From: Methanogenium sp.
GTDB lineage: Archaea; Halobacteriota; Methanomicrobia; Methanomicrobiales; Methanomicrobiaceae
Direction of reading: 5' to 3'
Assembly: GCA_030595665.1 (NCBI GenBank)
Contig: JAUVCV010000001.1
Span: 60,996-124,995, forward strand
DNA: 64,000 nt
Below are positions 1 through 8,838 of this stretch, piece by piece. The notes beneath the pieces were generated by a model, which did not search any database, was not told where the DNA came from, and was given only the letters and a program-made list of their open reading frames with translations. Position numbers and translations under genes: made by a program. The number at the start of each line of letters is the position of its first letter. Within the stretch, counting starts at the first letter, position 1.

Positions 1-550
1 GGCATGCGTCTGCGGGGATCGGTCCGTAGTTGGCGTTGCAGGGGATGGTTGAGAGACTGAGGGACACCGGACCAGTGTCGCGCTCGCCGGTGTGGATAAA
101 GAAGTTCACACTGCCTGATTCACCAGGAGTTAGGACGAGGACTCCCTGGCAGAAACTGCCGCCACTCGTGTAAAAATGTCCGGCGAGACCGGGAACCGGT
201 TCGTCTGTTACCGCCATCCGGATCCAGTCGTCAGCGATGGCATCATCTGTTCCCTCCGCTTCGGCATGAAGATAGAACCAGGTGGTCTGGATGCCGTGTG
301 GGTATACGTCAGGATCTATCTGTGCCGTGAACCGTGCGGTGTAGATGCCGAAGGGTTCTGCCGTGATCTCTTCTGGTTCTATTCTGAATGTCAGGCCGTC
401 CGGCACCGGTATGGTGTCAGTTTCGAAGAGTCCTGAGACCGGCACAACCCGGAATCGGACTTTCCCTGGATTTGCTGTTCCGGAGTAAAAGGTATAGTTG
501 ACGTCAGTGGATGGAAATGATTCGGTGGCCCAGTCCTGGATGATCAGCAT
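1..550 (-). CDS. Partial secreted or surface protein, C-terminus outside the window
   Basis: A minus-strand frame stays open from the ATG at 550 to the window edge, about 183 residues, with no stop. It begins MLIIQDWATESF and has a beta-rich, Thr/Pro/Asp-rich composition typical of Methanomicrobiales surface proteins. A GGTGA lies five bases before this ATG and could be its ribosome site. No signal peptide is visible. The frame also stays open about 20 codons upstream of the ATG (reading ...LPIGGFSGEP) until a TAG near 607, so the real N-terminus may have been lost and this may be a 5'-truncated gene. I do not recognise the family. Inference: a surface or exported protein, possibly broken at its start. 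Confidence 0.55.
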   Translation of the reverse strand, partial: MLIIQDWATESFPSTDVNYTFYSGTANPGKVRFRVVPVSGLFETDTIPVPDGLTFRIEPEEITAEPFGIYTARFTAQIDPDVYPHGIQTTWFYLHAEAEGTDDAIADDWIRMAVTDEPVPGLAGHFYTSGGSFCQGVLVLTPGESGSVNFFIHTGERDTGPVSLSLSTIPCNANYGPIPADAC

Positions 551-586
551 GGGTTCACCAGAAAATCCTCCAATGGGGAGGACATT

Positions 587-847
587 GTGGCGATAACCGA
601 TAAAGATCTATACTTTTTCAAAAATCCTGCGCACGTATTGGATTCCGCAGTGACGACGAATGCCCGACAAAATGTGACCACTCAGCTGTTGATTGGAGAA
701 AATGTCCCGTATCATGGAATTGAAAGTGTGTTCAGCGGTTTCTACAAATCAGCATTCCTGCCTTATATTCTTGGAGTCCTGATCGTCGTTGCAACCGGTG
801 CAGCGTATTATCTGGTACGGCGGTATCGCAGGAACGGTGCACAATGA
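587..847 (+). pseudogene. Gene remnant with C-terminal membrane anchor
   Basis: An 86-codon frame from a GTG ends in a clear hydrophobic helix (about residues 57-78) followed by basic residues RRYRRNG, the usual end of a C-terminally anchored archaeal surface protein. The reading frame continues upstream without a start to about 521 and there overlaps the opposite-strand partial gene, so both cannot be complete. The segment reading IVAITDKDLYFFKNP, before the helix, loosely recalls the end of DUF4350-type proteins, but this is weak. I read it as the 3' tail of a deleted membrane protein. A genuine small membrane protein cannot be excluded. Confidence 0.35.
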
Positions 848-1009
848 TTGGTAGCACATCAGGGGATACGAGCGAGTATGCGATCCCCGGATTAAACTCC
901 CCGACAAATATTTTTGATATCACGAGCATTTCCTTTAAGAGAATCGACAAAACGGATGCGATGGCCCCCCGATCTCTTATACCTTTATTGCCCCATGGAG
1001 GTATAGGAA

Positions 1010-1120
1010 GGATATGGTCTGATCTTCACCATCGGTGTGGCGCTAGGCTTTTACATCGAGGTGACGATTGTATCTACGGTATTCTGGGTGATCTTTTTAG
1101 TCTTCTCAAAATATGAATGA
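1010..1120 (+). pseudogene. Decayed C-terminal membrane segment
   Basis: The codons from 1010 to the TGA at 1118-1120 encode about 36 residues of almost continuous hydrophobic sequence ending FLVFSKYE. There is no start codon; a TAG lies just before it. The preceding frame reads TFIAPWRYRKDMV and then hits a stop, and joins smoothly onto this segment if one base is changed. This suggests a frameshifted remnant of a small membrane protein. The other frame across the area (844-1116) has no protein-like composition. Confidence 0.3.
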
Positions 1121-1510
1121 TTCTGCAATTAAATTATTCTGTTTTTTGGATCTGTTGGCCCTGTAGAAATGCTGCAAAGCGAAAGACGACGTGCGTTGAA
1201 ATGCAAATCGGTCGGATGAACATCGGAAACGTGGGCTCCTGCATCATCCCCGTTTTCGCCTCGTTTTCTCACCCTTTTTGATCCCCTGTATTGGGGAATC
1301 GGAGGGTAAAACGGACGTATTTTCTGCTCTTTTTTACTGCCGAAAAAATACGTGTTTAGTGCCTGTTATTTGCGAAAATATCGGTTGATTGAAGATTAAT
1401 AAGGGGTCGTGATTGTCTGGGATTTGGGGGAGGATGTAATGCTGTCTCAGGTTGAGATCGCCCCACTCCGTGCTTCTGTGTGGATGTGTTTTTTCGGAAT
1501 AATGGTTCAA
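1121..1510. other. Intergenic stretch without a recognisable gene
   Basis: No open frame with protein-like composition is seen. One short hairpin is present near 1281-1296 (arms CCCC and GGGG around TGTATT). A single TGCTGCAA word, the one repeated at 20.6-20.9 kb, occurs near 1170. The rest is AT-rich and may hold the 3' end of the minus-strand regulator transcript. Confidence 0.4.
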
Positions 1511-2419
1511 TTATAGGTTATTTAAGCATTGCTTAATCCGATGAGGAGGTTTTGCCCGGCGTAACAAGAACCGCAGACCGCAGACCGCAGACCGCAACTT
1601 AGATGATTCCTTTTGTGCCTGGTAGGTCGCATCCATAATCGGATGGTTTGGCAGGTAATTCCAAAGAATTTCCTTTGTCTGAGGATTGATCAGGTAGTGT
1701 ATGTATTTCCCGGATTTCGTGGCAGAAACGGTGCCGTCAGCACACAGCCGGTCCATCTGCCAGGTCACGGCGGATCCGGATATGCCCAGGTATCCAACGA
1801 CCTCTTTGCGTGATGCATTGGGATGAAGGATCAGGATTTCATAGATTTGGCGCACCGTAGTGCTCCTGAGCTGCATGATTACGGTCTGTCGAAAAACCTC
1901 ATATTTTCCACTATTCTCAAAATATCCGATGTACCCGTTTCTATTGGCCGAGATTATTTTATGTTCCCTCTGTAACATTTTGAGGTGATATTGTTGTATT
2001 CCCTTCCCGATGGTGCATTCACGGGTGAGAGCAGAAAAGGTAATCCCCGGATTATTGCAGATATGGTCAAAAATTCCGGAACGAACAGTGTTATCGAGCA
2101 CATTATGTTTCGTAATCTTTCGGCATCCCAGATGACACCAGAGAATGCCTTTGAACATGCCAAAAATTGCGACCAGGGTGCCTGATATCTCGGCGACCTG
2201 GATCCACAGGGGGAGTTCCCAGAATGTGCAGGTCCCATCTGCACCGCTCGAATCGACGAGTCCCTTATCAATAAGGTCCTGATCGTAAACGTGGGGTTTT
2301 ACGGTATATCCTCCTGTTGCAGCCTGCACTCCTGTACACACAAACAGCAGAATAAAAGAGAGAAGAAGGAGATGGGATACTATCCTCCGCATGGATGTTC
2401 CGCTAAGAAAGGAATTCAT
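1511..2419 (-). CDS. Membrane-anchored winged-helix transcription regulator
   Basis: The 302-residue protein begins with a signal-like segment (MRRIVSHLLLLSFILLFVC, from a second Met at residue 10), followed by an extracytoplasmic stretch of about 50 residues and a second hydrophobic segment (residues 75-97). Residues 105-180 and 185-255 look like two tandem winged-helix domains: the first contains SALTRECTIGKGIQQYHLKML, the second ASRKEVVGYLGISGSAVTWQ. This layout, two membrane segments then paired winged helices facing the cytoplasm, is known from membrane-bound HTH regulators common in Methanomicrobiales. The ligand or target genes are unknown. The extreme C-terminus is encoded across a 7-base tandem repeat, so repeat-number changes would alter the tail. 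The neighbouring genes give no clear functional link. Confidence 0.7.
   Translation of the reverse strand: MNSFLSGTSMRRIVSHLLLLSFILLFVCTGVQAATGGYTVKPHVYDQDLIDKGLVDSSGADGTCTFWELPLWIQVAEISGTLVAIFGMFKGILWCHLGCRKITKHNVLDNTVRSGIFDHICNNPGITFSALTRECTIGKGIQQYHLKMLQREHKIISANRNGYIGYFENSGKYEVFRQTVIMQLRSTTVRQIYEILILHPNASRKEVVGYLGISGSAVTWQMDRLCADGTVSATKSGKYIHYLINPQTKEILWNYLPNHPIMDATYQAQKESSKLRSAVCGLRFLLRRAKPPHRIKQCLNNL
1570..1596. repeat. 7-base tandem repeat (ACCGCAG) inside a coding region
   Basis: Three full copies and most of a fourth copy of ACCGCAG lie head to tail. On the coding (minus) strand they fall about 25 codons before the stop of the winged-helix regulator. The unit is not a multiple of three, so gain or loss of one copy would shift the frame of the C-terminus. 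Confidence 0.85.
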
Positions 2420-2647
2420 ATCTGATAATCCCCAGTCCCTTCTCCTCCGTAGTCATAGTGATCTGTGTGGAAGGGACGCTATTTAATTTTTCTGTTCACA
2501 TCGTCCAACTGAATGGGAACGGTTGTATGACGTGTAAACGATTGGCCCATAAACAATTAATAAACCGAAATCAAAGGTCTGGTATGTGGGAAATGGTCAA
2601 ATACCGGGATTATATTCAATTAAAACATCGGAACGGAGCCTATCATT

Positions 2648-3068
2648 ATGAAAAATACCACGAAGAAATATGCCGTTTGTCTTGCCATTCTTGTATTCCT
2701 GAGTAGCTTTTTTCTCGTTGGTGCGAACAGTCAGACAGAGGAGGAACCGGGATACTACATCGTCCACTGGTTACACGTATGACGATGCAGAAGTCTATTT
2801 TGATGACGAATATAAAGGCAAAATCAGTGGCAGTGAACTATCCGTTGAGGTGGATCCGGCAACACCGCCATACAGCAGGTATTCCATCACAAAAGAGGGG
2901 CATGCGACTTTCACCGGGTATATTGATTCTGTTCCCGCACCAGGAGAAACAATTGATTTTTATCCCTGGTATGTGCAGACAGAACAGCCCGAATCAGAAG
3001 GGGTGGATGGTGACCGGGGGTGGTATGTGGCGCACCAAAATTGTCTTGGTGTGACAAAAGAAATATGA
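2648..3068 (+). pseudogene. Secreted PEGA-like protein, frameshifted
   Basis: An ATG at 2648 with GGAG ten bases upstream opens a frame whose first 30 residues (MKNTTKKYAVCLAILVFLSS...) form a good signal peptide; it stops at 2780-2782. A second frame, overlapping from about 2755 and running to 3068, continues with YDDAEVYFDDEYKGKISG, which resembles the PEGA domain (short beta-strands, often seen in archaeal surface proteins). Read together across a one-base shift near 2755-2785 they make one secreted protein of about 140 residues. It is probably a recent pseudogene. A sequencing error is the main alternative; programmed frameshifting is less likely, as no slippery heptamer is evident. The next gene is also an exported protein on the same strand. 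Confidence 0.55.
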
Positions 3069-3091
3069 AATTGGGAACAGCCCTGAATTAA

Positions 3092-3718
3092 GTGACAGGA
3101 ATGAAGAAATACACATATTATCTCTCTCTGCTCATCGGCGCACTGCTACTTCTGGCACTCTTAGAGTTCATCCCTTTTCATCAGTTATTCCCGGATACAG
3201 AAGAGAAAATCGTTGATATCACGCATTTCGATCTCCATGACAATACGTCCGGATCACTGGTACAGGGAGCAATGTTTGCAGGGATGAGTGAAGTAACCCG
3301 TCAGGTGGTCATCACCGCCCACCTCCGGATATCCTCCAAAGACTTTGGGGGCGTGGAATTCGGCATCCCTCGGGGGTGGGTAGTTACGGAAAAATGCAAC
3401 AGCTATCCCGGCGGCGAGATGGACGCCAGTCCCGGATATTACATCTCAGAATGGTATACTGGTTCTTTGGTAGAATACAGCAGGATGGTGAAAATTACAC
3501 CGGATCTCAATTTTTCCGGTCTTGGTGAGGGGAATGAAGGGTATGTCGTTATGCTCCTTCAGCCGGAAAATGATGCACATCCTCCTGAAGAATGCCATGT
3601 TCGTGTTTCTGTCGGAAGTGAAAAAATAAATGACATTTCGGTAATCTATCCCACCTCAGGAGAATATTTAGTCAATTTTGCCCCATCTGCACAGGACCCG
3701 GGTATATCCGTGTCCTGA
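3092..3718 (+). CDS. Exported or membrane-anchored hypothetical protein
   Basis: The 208-residue protein starts with GTG at 3092 or ATG at 3101 (MKKYTYYLSLLIGALLLLALLEF); the second start puts a Lys-Lys n-region directly before a single membrane helix, so this looks like a signal anchor. The remaining 170 residues are predicted extracytoplasmic and beta-rich, with two Cys residues (in EKCNSYPGG and EECHVRVS) that could form a disulfide. No known domain is recognised. It lies 23 bp after the frameshifted PEGA-like gene on the same strand, which suggests a small group of envelope proteins. Function unknown. Confidence 0.6.
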   Translation: MTGMKKYTYYLSLLIGALLLLALLEFIPFHQLFPDTEEKIVDITHFDLHDNTSGSLVQGAMFAGMSEVTRQVVITAHLRISSKDFGGVEFGIPRGWVVTEKCNSYPGGEMDASPGYYISEWYTGSLVEYSRMVKITPDLNFSGLGEGNEGYVVMLLQPENDAHPPEECHVRVSVGSEKINDISVIYPTSGEYLVNFAPSAQDPGISVS

Positions 3719-3856
3719 TTCAGAATGGTCACAGTGAAAATGGGGGAGTTGTGTGAACGGAAACGGTAATATCTCCCCACCAGTCTGCTCAGCCCTTCTC
3801 CGGTGATGGTCCTGAGAATCTTATTGTCCGTGTCTGCCGCTCACCACGGTGTGCTG

Positions 3857-6800
3857 TCAGTGGCTGTCTGCCTCATATATTTTTGTGAGGATTCGTTCTT
3901 CGCCCAAATCCACGGTTATGATATGTTCTCCGTGTCTCACCATTGCATTGTTTGGCACTTCTGTCATGCGAAGTGCATTGGAGTCATAGAACGCAGCAGT
4001 CTGCTGACCCTCTTCATCAAAGACCCGGACAATCCCGTCCACCGAGAAGAGCATGACTGACCCGTAGGGGATTTCGTAGTCTTTCGTCTGTTCGTCTGCC
4101 GCTACCAGTATGACTTCGTGCGTGAGCAGCACCGGTTCCATTGAGTGGTTCACAATGAGCTCTGGTAGGTAGAGCTCTTCCCAGTCGATGGTGTTTTTGG
4201 GCAGGAGGGTGGGTGACAGCTCCGGCAGAAGGTTGAAGGCCTGTTTTGCCTCGACATCGTAGCGTTCATTATGGGGGAAGACCTCAAGGAAGTATCTGCC
4301 CGGCCTGAGCAGTGATGCATTAAGGGTGCAGGAAAATCCCCGCGTGGTGGCGTTTACCCATGCGACGGTGGTGTTTGTCTCTGCCCGCTCGTGCGACCTG
4401 TCATAGTCTCTTGGTGTCGGATGCATTGCGGTGGTCATGACATGCACGCCGAGACGCTCCCCTTCGAGAAGGTTGGTGGTGCCTGAGACCAGGATGGTAT
4501 TTTTCCGTGCTGTCCCTATGGGTTCGATCTCAATTTGGGGTGGTGCCGCGATGATATGATAGATGGTGCAGCAGTCACGGGAGACCGGGTCGGTGATTGC
4601 CCGTATGAGGCTACCGGCGGAGTTGTCTGTCTGCATTGACCGGGCATCGGCGAGCCGGAAGAGCAGGTTGTTGCGGTATAAAGAGGCGACTTCACCGGAT
4701 GTGGCATTGTAGGTGATACCGAACCGGTTGTCCACTCCCGGCTCCTGCACCACAATCACATACGTGGCATCGGTGAATCGACGCGTCTTCTCCGGGGGGA
4801 TGGGGTAGCTGTACGACCGGTTGAAAGGCAGGTGCTGTTCGGTAACGGTTGCGGTATCCGGCCCGAAAAGCCATATTCTGACCATGGATGAACCGGGCTG
4901 CTGTGCTGTCCCGTGTATTTCAATGGGTTCCCCGGAGATGACGGACAGCGTTGATTCGGGTGCCGGGAGGGGCAGTTCCTTCAGGGAGACCTGCTGAGAC
5001 TGGTTGCCGGTCAGCCCGATCTCCAGTGTTTTGATGCCCTGCGTTACCCCGGCCGGTGTCTCTGCGAACACAATGACGGGGTATGTCCCCGCATGCGTAA
5101 ACGTATGGGTCGTGTGCTGTCCGGTTGCATTTGTGCTGTCACCAAAATCCCAGCGCCATGATGTGCCGGGCGTGGTGGGGGTGGCGTTGAAGATGACCGT
5201 GGCCGGGGGCGTATCATTCACCAGTCTTGTGGTAAACCCGGCATCCGCAAGATTTTCACAGAGCATCCTGAGAACGAATGCATCCGATGTGCCCTGTTTA
5301 TTTCTGAACTGCGCATCCGGTGTAGTCGGGAAGGTGACATCCATTGTCTTTCCCGTCATCCAGATTGTGTTGTTTCCGGCGGCAGCGATGTCGGCTCCCG
5401 TTGAATGAATACCGTCTCCGAGGAATGTTGCGTAGGGAAGTGTTGTCAGGGAGGCGTTCAGACGTGCCACGAACGCACCCGACTCCTTCCCGGATGTCTG
5501 CTGGTAGGCGCCGCTAGTGGTCTGGAAGTCCGGTGAACCGGTGTCACCGGTCACGTAGACGTCGCCTTCCTCATCAACAGCGATGCCTCTGATCCCGTCT
5601 GATCCTGTTCCGCCCAAGAGCGCTGTCGCCACAATCCCTGATCCCGTGGCGTTCAGGCGTGTGACAAATCCATTGGTGGTGCCGTTGTTCGTCTGCTGAA
5701 AGGCAGTGTCAGGTGCGGGGAAATCGGATGATCGCGTGTTCCCGGCGATTGCGATGCTGCCGTCGGGACACCGGGCGCATCCCGCTGCCTCGTCATCACC
5801 GGAGCCGCCGATATATGTCGCGAAGAGAAGGTCTGATCCCGAAGGACTGATCTTTGCCGCGAAGAGATCCGTTCCCCCTGTCCGATGCTGACAACAGCTA
5901 CCGGCAGTGGTGGGGAAATCATCCGAACCTGTGGTGCCGGTGACGATGACGGCACCATCCGGTTCGAGGATAATGCCGGTCGCTTCATCGTGTCCTGTCC
6001 CGCCGAGACGGGTGGCATAGATCAGGTCTGTTCCTTCCGGGTGCAGTTTCAAAACGAATGCATCGCCCGATCCCTGCGGGTTCTCCTGGTATGCACCCGG
6101 TGTTGTGGGGAAGTCTGATGAATACGTCGTGCCTGCCACAAAGGCATTTCCCTGTTCGTCCACCGCGATGGCGGCACCCCCGTCACCGATTGACCCGCCG
6201 ATTAATGTTGAATACACCAGTGAGGAGCCCGATGGATCGATTTTGGTGACAAAGATATCCTGATCCCCGCTGCCTGTTTTTGCGTAGGCCCAGTCTGTGG
6301 TTGGGAAATCTGCAGAATTGGTCTTGCCGGTGAGGAATGCACTGCCACTGTTGTCAACAGCGATGCATGGATCATATCCTCCTGCACTCCCGCCCAGATA
6401 CGTCGAATAGACGAGCCGGTGTGTGGTGGCATCGAATTTTGTCACAAACATCTGTGAAGAGCCGGTAGCACTCTCTGAATAATCCGGAGACTGTGCATCT
6501 TTTGTGGTGGGGAAATCCAGTGAACTGGTTGTGCCGGTGACGTAGATGTTGCCGGCCGGGTCAAGGGCGATACGGTTCCCGCCTTCATTGTCCGATCCGC
6601 CAAGATGCGTGGAGTAGAGAAGCTGGGGGTCAATAGTAAGCAGGACGGTTGGGTCATAGGCGCCGACTGCAAACCCAACGTCATTGCCGTCCCGGAGCTG
6701 GTAGGAAACAGGGAATGTCACCTTTCTTCCGTCAATCACCTGGAAGCCAACCGGTGCGGATTCTGTCTGGATTCCGGTGTGTGTCGTAATGGTGAGTGTC

Positions 6801-7393
6801 CCGTCTGTGTCAACAGAAATTCCTGTCACTCCTTCATAGTGAACTCCGATTGCTGAAGGGTTGGCACCGGGTGCCACGATAAATTCCCGCTTAATCCGTC
6901 CGTCTGCATCCCGGTAGATACAGTCAATACCGGGATATAGGTCGTGATAGACAATGCTGGTATATGTGGTGAGGTTCGTGTACCAGCGGGAGGTGTCAGA
7001 CCCGGAAAAGAAGCTGGCCGTGTTCTTCTGCGGGCCGATTCCCTCAATCACCTGGTGGGGATGTGCACCTTTCCAGGTCTGCACGATGGCGGCAGAATCT
7101 CCTGAGTTATTTACCTGTGAGTCATCCGTGTGCACCACCAGCGAGTCAGGCATGAAAGTGAGGCTGGTGTGGCCACACATCACCGCAAAGGCGACTGGTT
7201 GCTCAAACTGTCCGGCATTGGGAATAAACCTGACTGGCAGGATGCTGGCAGGGCAGTTGGCATCTGGAAGGGGGGTAACCGATGAGGCTCCTTCGGCTGA
7301 TACAACACCCCCACAGAGCACGACAATGAGTGCGATTGTCAGGATTGTGAGAGCAGTGGCACGAAATCGGAAATGGTGGGCCGGAACACGCAT
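3857..7393 (-). CDS. Large secreted SBBP beta-propeller/PKD surface protein
   Basis: About 1178 residues from the ATG at 7393, which gives a clean signal peptide (MRVPAHHFRFRATALTIL... cleaving after VVSA); an ATG nine codons upstream (7420) would only prepend polar residues. After an N-terminal domain (to about residue 265) come seven SBBP-type repeats (about 265-700), each with a LGGS/IGGS-G-D motif followed by an IAVDxxGxxYVTGxTxSxDFPTT-like strand. Next is one PKD domain (about 725-800, WDFGDS motif). The C-terminal 380 residues, with strings of beta-strands and N-glycosylation-type NxT/S sites, resemble DUF3821-type regions of Methanomicrobiales surface proteins. No C-terminal membrane helix is visible. 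Such proteins sit on the cell surface; their binding partners are not known. The region is free of frame breaks. The long open frames on the plus strand here are shadows. Confidence 0.85.
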   Translation of the reverse strand: MRVPAHHFRFRATALTILTIALIVVLCGGVVSAEGASSVTPLPDANCPASILPVRFIPNAGQFEQPVAFAVMCGHTSLTFMPDSLVVHTDDSQVNNSGDSAAIVQTWKGAHPHQVIEGIGPQKNTASFFSGSDTSRWYTNLTTYTSIVYHDLYPGIDCIYRDADGRIKREFIVAPGANPSAIGVHYEGVTGISVDTDGTLTITTHTGIQTESAPVGFQVIDGRKVTFPVSYQLRDGNDVGFAVGAYDPTVLLTIDPQLLYSTHLGGSDNEGGNRIALDPAGNIYVTGTTSSLDFPTTKDAQSPDYSESATGSSQMFVTKFDATTHRLVYSTYLGGSAGGYDPCIAVDNSGSAFLTGKTNSADFPTTDWAYAKTGSGDQDIFVTKIDPSGSSLVYSTLIGGSIGDGGAAIAVDEQGNAFVAGTTYSSDFPTTPGAYQENPQGSGDAFVLKLHPEGTDLIYATRLGGTGHDEATGIILEPDGAVIVTGTTGSDDFPTTAGSCCQHRTGGTDLFAAKISPSGSDLLFATYIGGSGDDEAAGCARCPDGSIAIAGNTRSSDFPAPDTAFQQTNNGTTNGFVTRLNATGSGIVATALLGGTGSDGIRGIAVDEEGDVYVTGDTGSPDFQTTSGAYQQTSGKESGAFVARLNASLTTLPYATFLGDGIHSTGADIAAAGNNTIWMTGKTMDVTFPTTPDAQFRNKQGTSDAFVLRMLCENLADAGFTTRLVNDTPPATVIFNATPTTPGTSWRWDFGDSTNATGQHTTHTFTHAGTYPVIVFAETPAGVTQGIKTLEIGLTGNQSQQVSLKELPLPAPESTLSVISGEPIEIHGTAQQPGSSMVRIWLFGPDTATVTEQHLPFNRSYSYPIPPEKTRRFTDATYVIVVQEPGVDNRFGITYNATSGEVASLYRNNLLFRLADARSMQTDNSAGSLIRAITDPVSRDCCTIYHIIAAPPQIEIEPIGTARKNTILVSGTTNLLEGERLGVHVMTTAMHPTPRDYDRSHERAETNTTVAWVNATTRGFSCTLNASLLRPGRYFLEVFPHNERYDVEAKQAFNLLPELSPTLLPKNTIDWEELYLPELIVNHSMEPVLLTHEVILVAADEQTKDYEIPYGSVMLFSVDGIVRVFDEEGQQTAAFYDSNALRMTEVPNNAMVRHGEHIITVDLGEERILTKIYEADSH

Positions 7394-7420
7394 GATGCTA
7401 CTATTATAACATGCAACCAT

Positions 7421-7759
7421 TAATTTGTCTGATACAATCGTTTACACGTTTTTGGTATGTCGACGATCATGACCGGGCGCTTATTGCGAAGTTTCCAGGG
7501 AGTTTCATGAGCTGTCTGTGAACGCCAGGGGTGGCGAAGAAAAGATCTATTCGTATGTGGGGGGCGTTCTGATGGTGGGATCAGCAACGGATTCCTGTGT
7601 CCTACCTCGTTTCGATTGTATTTTCTACTGTGATAAAATGTGGTGAGATTCAGAGATCCGAAGAATAGAGAAGAGTCAAAATTACTTCATCGGTACATAT
7701 CTGTGATAGATGATCTCCGTCAGCATTTATCATTTTAATGTATAAAATGGTGAGACAGA
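7421..7759. other. Intergenic stretch upstream of the SBBP surface gene
   Basis: No gene is seen. It separates the TBP gene's 3' end from the 5' end of the SBBP gene, so it must contain the SBBP promoter (minus strand) and the TBP transcript end. No strong repeat or hairpin stands out. Confidence 0.4.
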
Positions 7760-8317
7760 TTACTGAATCTGTCCTAATTTACTTGTAAGATAATCAATGG
7801 ACAGTTTCACATCATCCAGATTCTTTGCCCCCGTGAGAATATATTTTCCGGATGAAAAGAGTAATGCCACAACTTTTGGATTCGTCATTCGATACACAAG
7901 ACCGGGAAACTGTTCCGGCTCATATTCAACACTCTCATGACTGAGCGTAAGCATTACTTTATTAAGGTTGATAAAATTTCCACTGTCATAGGAACATACC
8001 ATATTTGAAATAACAACATTCGGGGATTCAATTGTCTCTATACCAAAGTCATTTAACTGACTGACAATATTAATAAGGCCTTCCCGGAACTCTTCTTTAT
8101 TTGATATTCCCGTCATGACTATTTTACCTGATGAAAAGAGCAGGAGTGCAATCTGAGGCTTTTTCATATGATAAACGGCACCGGGAAATTTTTGTTTATT
8201 AAGGACACACCCATCCAGTACGCCTGAAAGATATTCAATATCTATCGCTTCTGCAACACTTCCGGAAGCAACAATATTTTCAATTTTCAGTGAGCTATAT
8301 TCCCCTACGTTATCCAT
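7760..8317 (-). CDS. tbp: TATA-box-binding protein (TBP)
   Basis: This general transcription factor binds the TATA box and recruits TFB and RNA polymerase. The 185-residue form from the ATG at 8317 (MDNVGEYSSLKIENIVAS) matches the usual archaeal TBP length; an earlier ATG at 8362 would add 15 residues. Two direct repeats of the saddle fold are visible. The first has SLKIENIVAS, KFPGAVYHMKKP and LLLFSSGKIVMTG; the second has VVISNMVCS, EYEPEQFPGLVYRMTNPKVVALLFSSGKYILTG (split here for length). The FPG and LLF phenylalanines that kink DNA are kept in both lobes. Some positions in the first lobe (FPGAVYH in place of FPGLVYR) differ from consensus, which is compatible with a paralogue. It is monocistronic in appearance. 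Confidence 0.9.
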   Translation of the reverse strand: MDNVGEYSSLKIENIVASGSVAEAIDIEYLSGVLDGCVLNKQKFPGAVYHMKKPQIALLLFSSGKIVMTGISNKEEFREGLINIVSQLNDFGIETIESPNVVISNMVCSYDSGNFINLNKVMLTLSHESVEYEPEQFPGLVYRMTNPKVVALLFSSGKYILTGAKNLDDVKLSIDYLTSKLGQIQ

Positions 8318-8655
8318 CGCATCTTTTTTATGCTTTGTAAACGATAACCATTCGCCAATCATTTTATGGTGGATCGTTGTCGGACCTGTTTTTCATCATA
8401 TTACGCGGGCATTAATCCGGAATGAATGGTTGGAAAAAACTGATTTCAGAAATATGGGTATTGTAATTTTTTCGCACAAAAATTCAAGGTGTCATCTGAT
8501 TTCTGTGTGACCTGTTTTTTTTAACATCACCTGATTTTTGAACGGGAAGATAAATGAGTATGTCACGTTCATACCTGGGTTATACTGGAGGATTATGGGG
8601 AATACACCATCGATTTTTGCAGACGTTTTAATTTCAGGAGTCCCTGTTTTTGGTC

Positions 8656-8823
8656 ATGATCCCGGTGGTAACATTTGCTGCAATGATTATCTCCCTCACG
8701 AAAAACGCCGATCCGAATAATGCCGGACCGTGGATTTTCTATACCCGTCCGGCAATGCTTGCGGGCTGTCTTGCATATGTCCCTGGAGTGACGTTTCAGG
8801 ATCAGTTTATATGCTTTTTATGA
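8656..8823 (+). CDS. Possible small membrane protein
   Basis: A 55-codon frame from ATG 8656, with CAGGAG 18 bases upstream, begins MIPVVTFAAMIISLTKNAD and has a second hydrophobic segment (RPAMLAGCLAYVPGV). Composition is more protein-like than the overlapping 60-codon frame at 8538-8720. It ends just before the next gene on the same strand. It could equally be the tail of a decayed membrane protein, since the frame has a stop only ten codons upstream. No family recognised. Confidence 0.3.
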   Translation: MIPVVTFAAMIISLTKNADPNNAGPWIFYTRPAMLAGCLAYVPGVTFQDQFICFL

Positions 8824-8838
8824 CATCCTATGTGTGTC

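Noticed and set aside
844..1116. 90-codon plus-strand frame overlapping the preceding remnant by ATGA
   Set aside because: Composition is not protein-like; a different frame across 1010-1120 encodes a clear membrane helix.
2458..2706. 82-codon plus-strand frame
   Set aside because: It overlaps the signal peptide of the PEGA-like gene in another frame and has no recognisable composition.
8538..8720. 60-codon plus-strand frame
   Set aside because: A different frame over 8656-8823 is more membrane-protein-like; this one shows no pattern.
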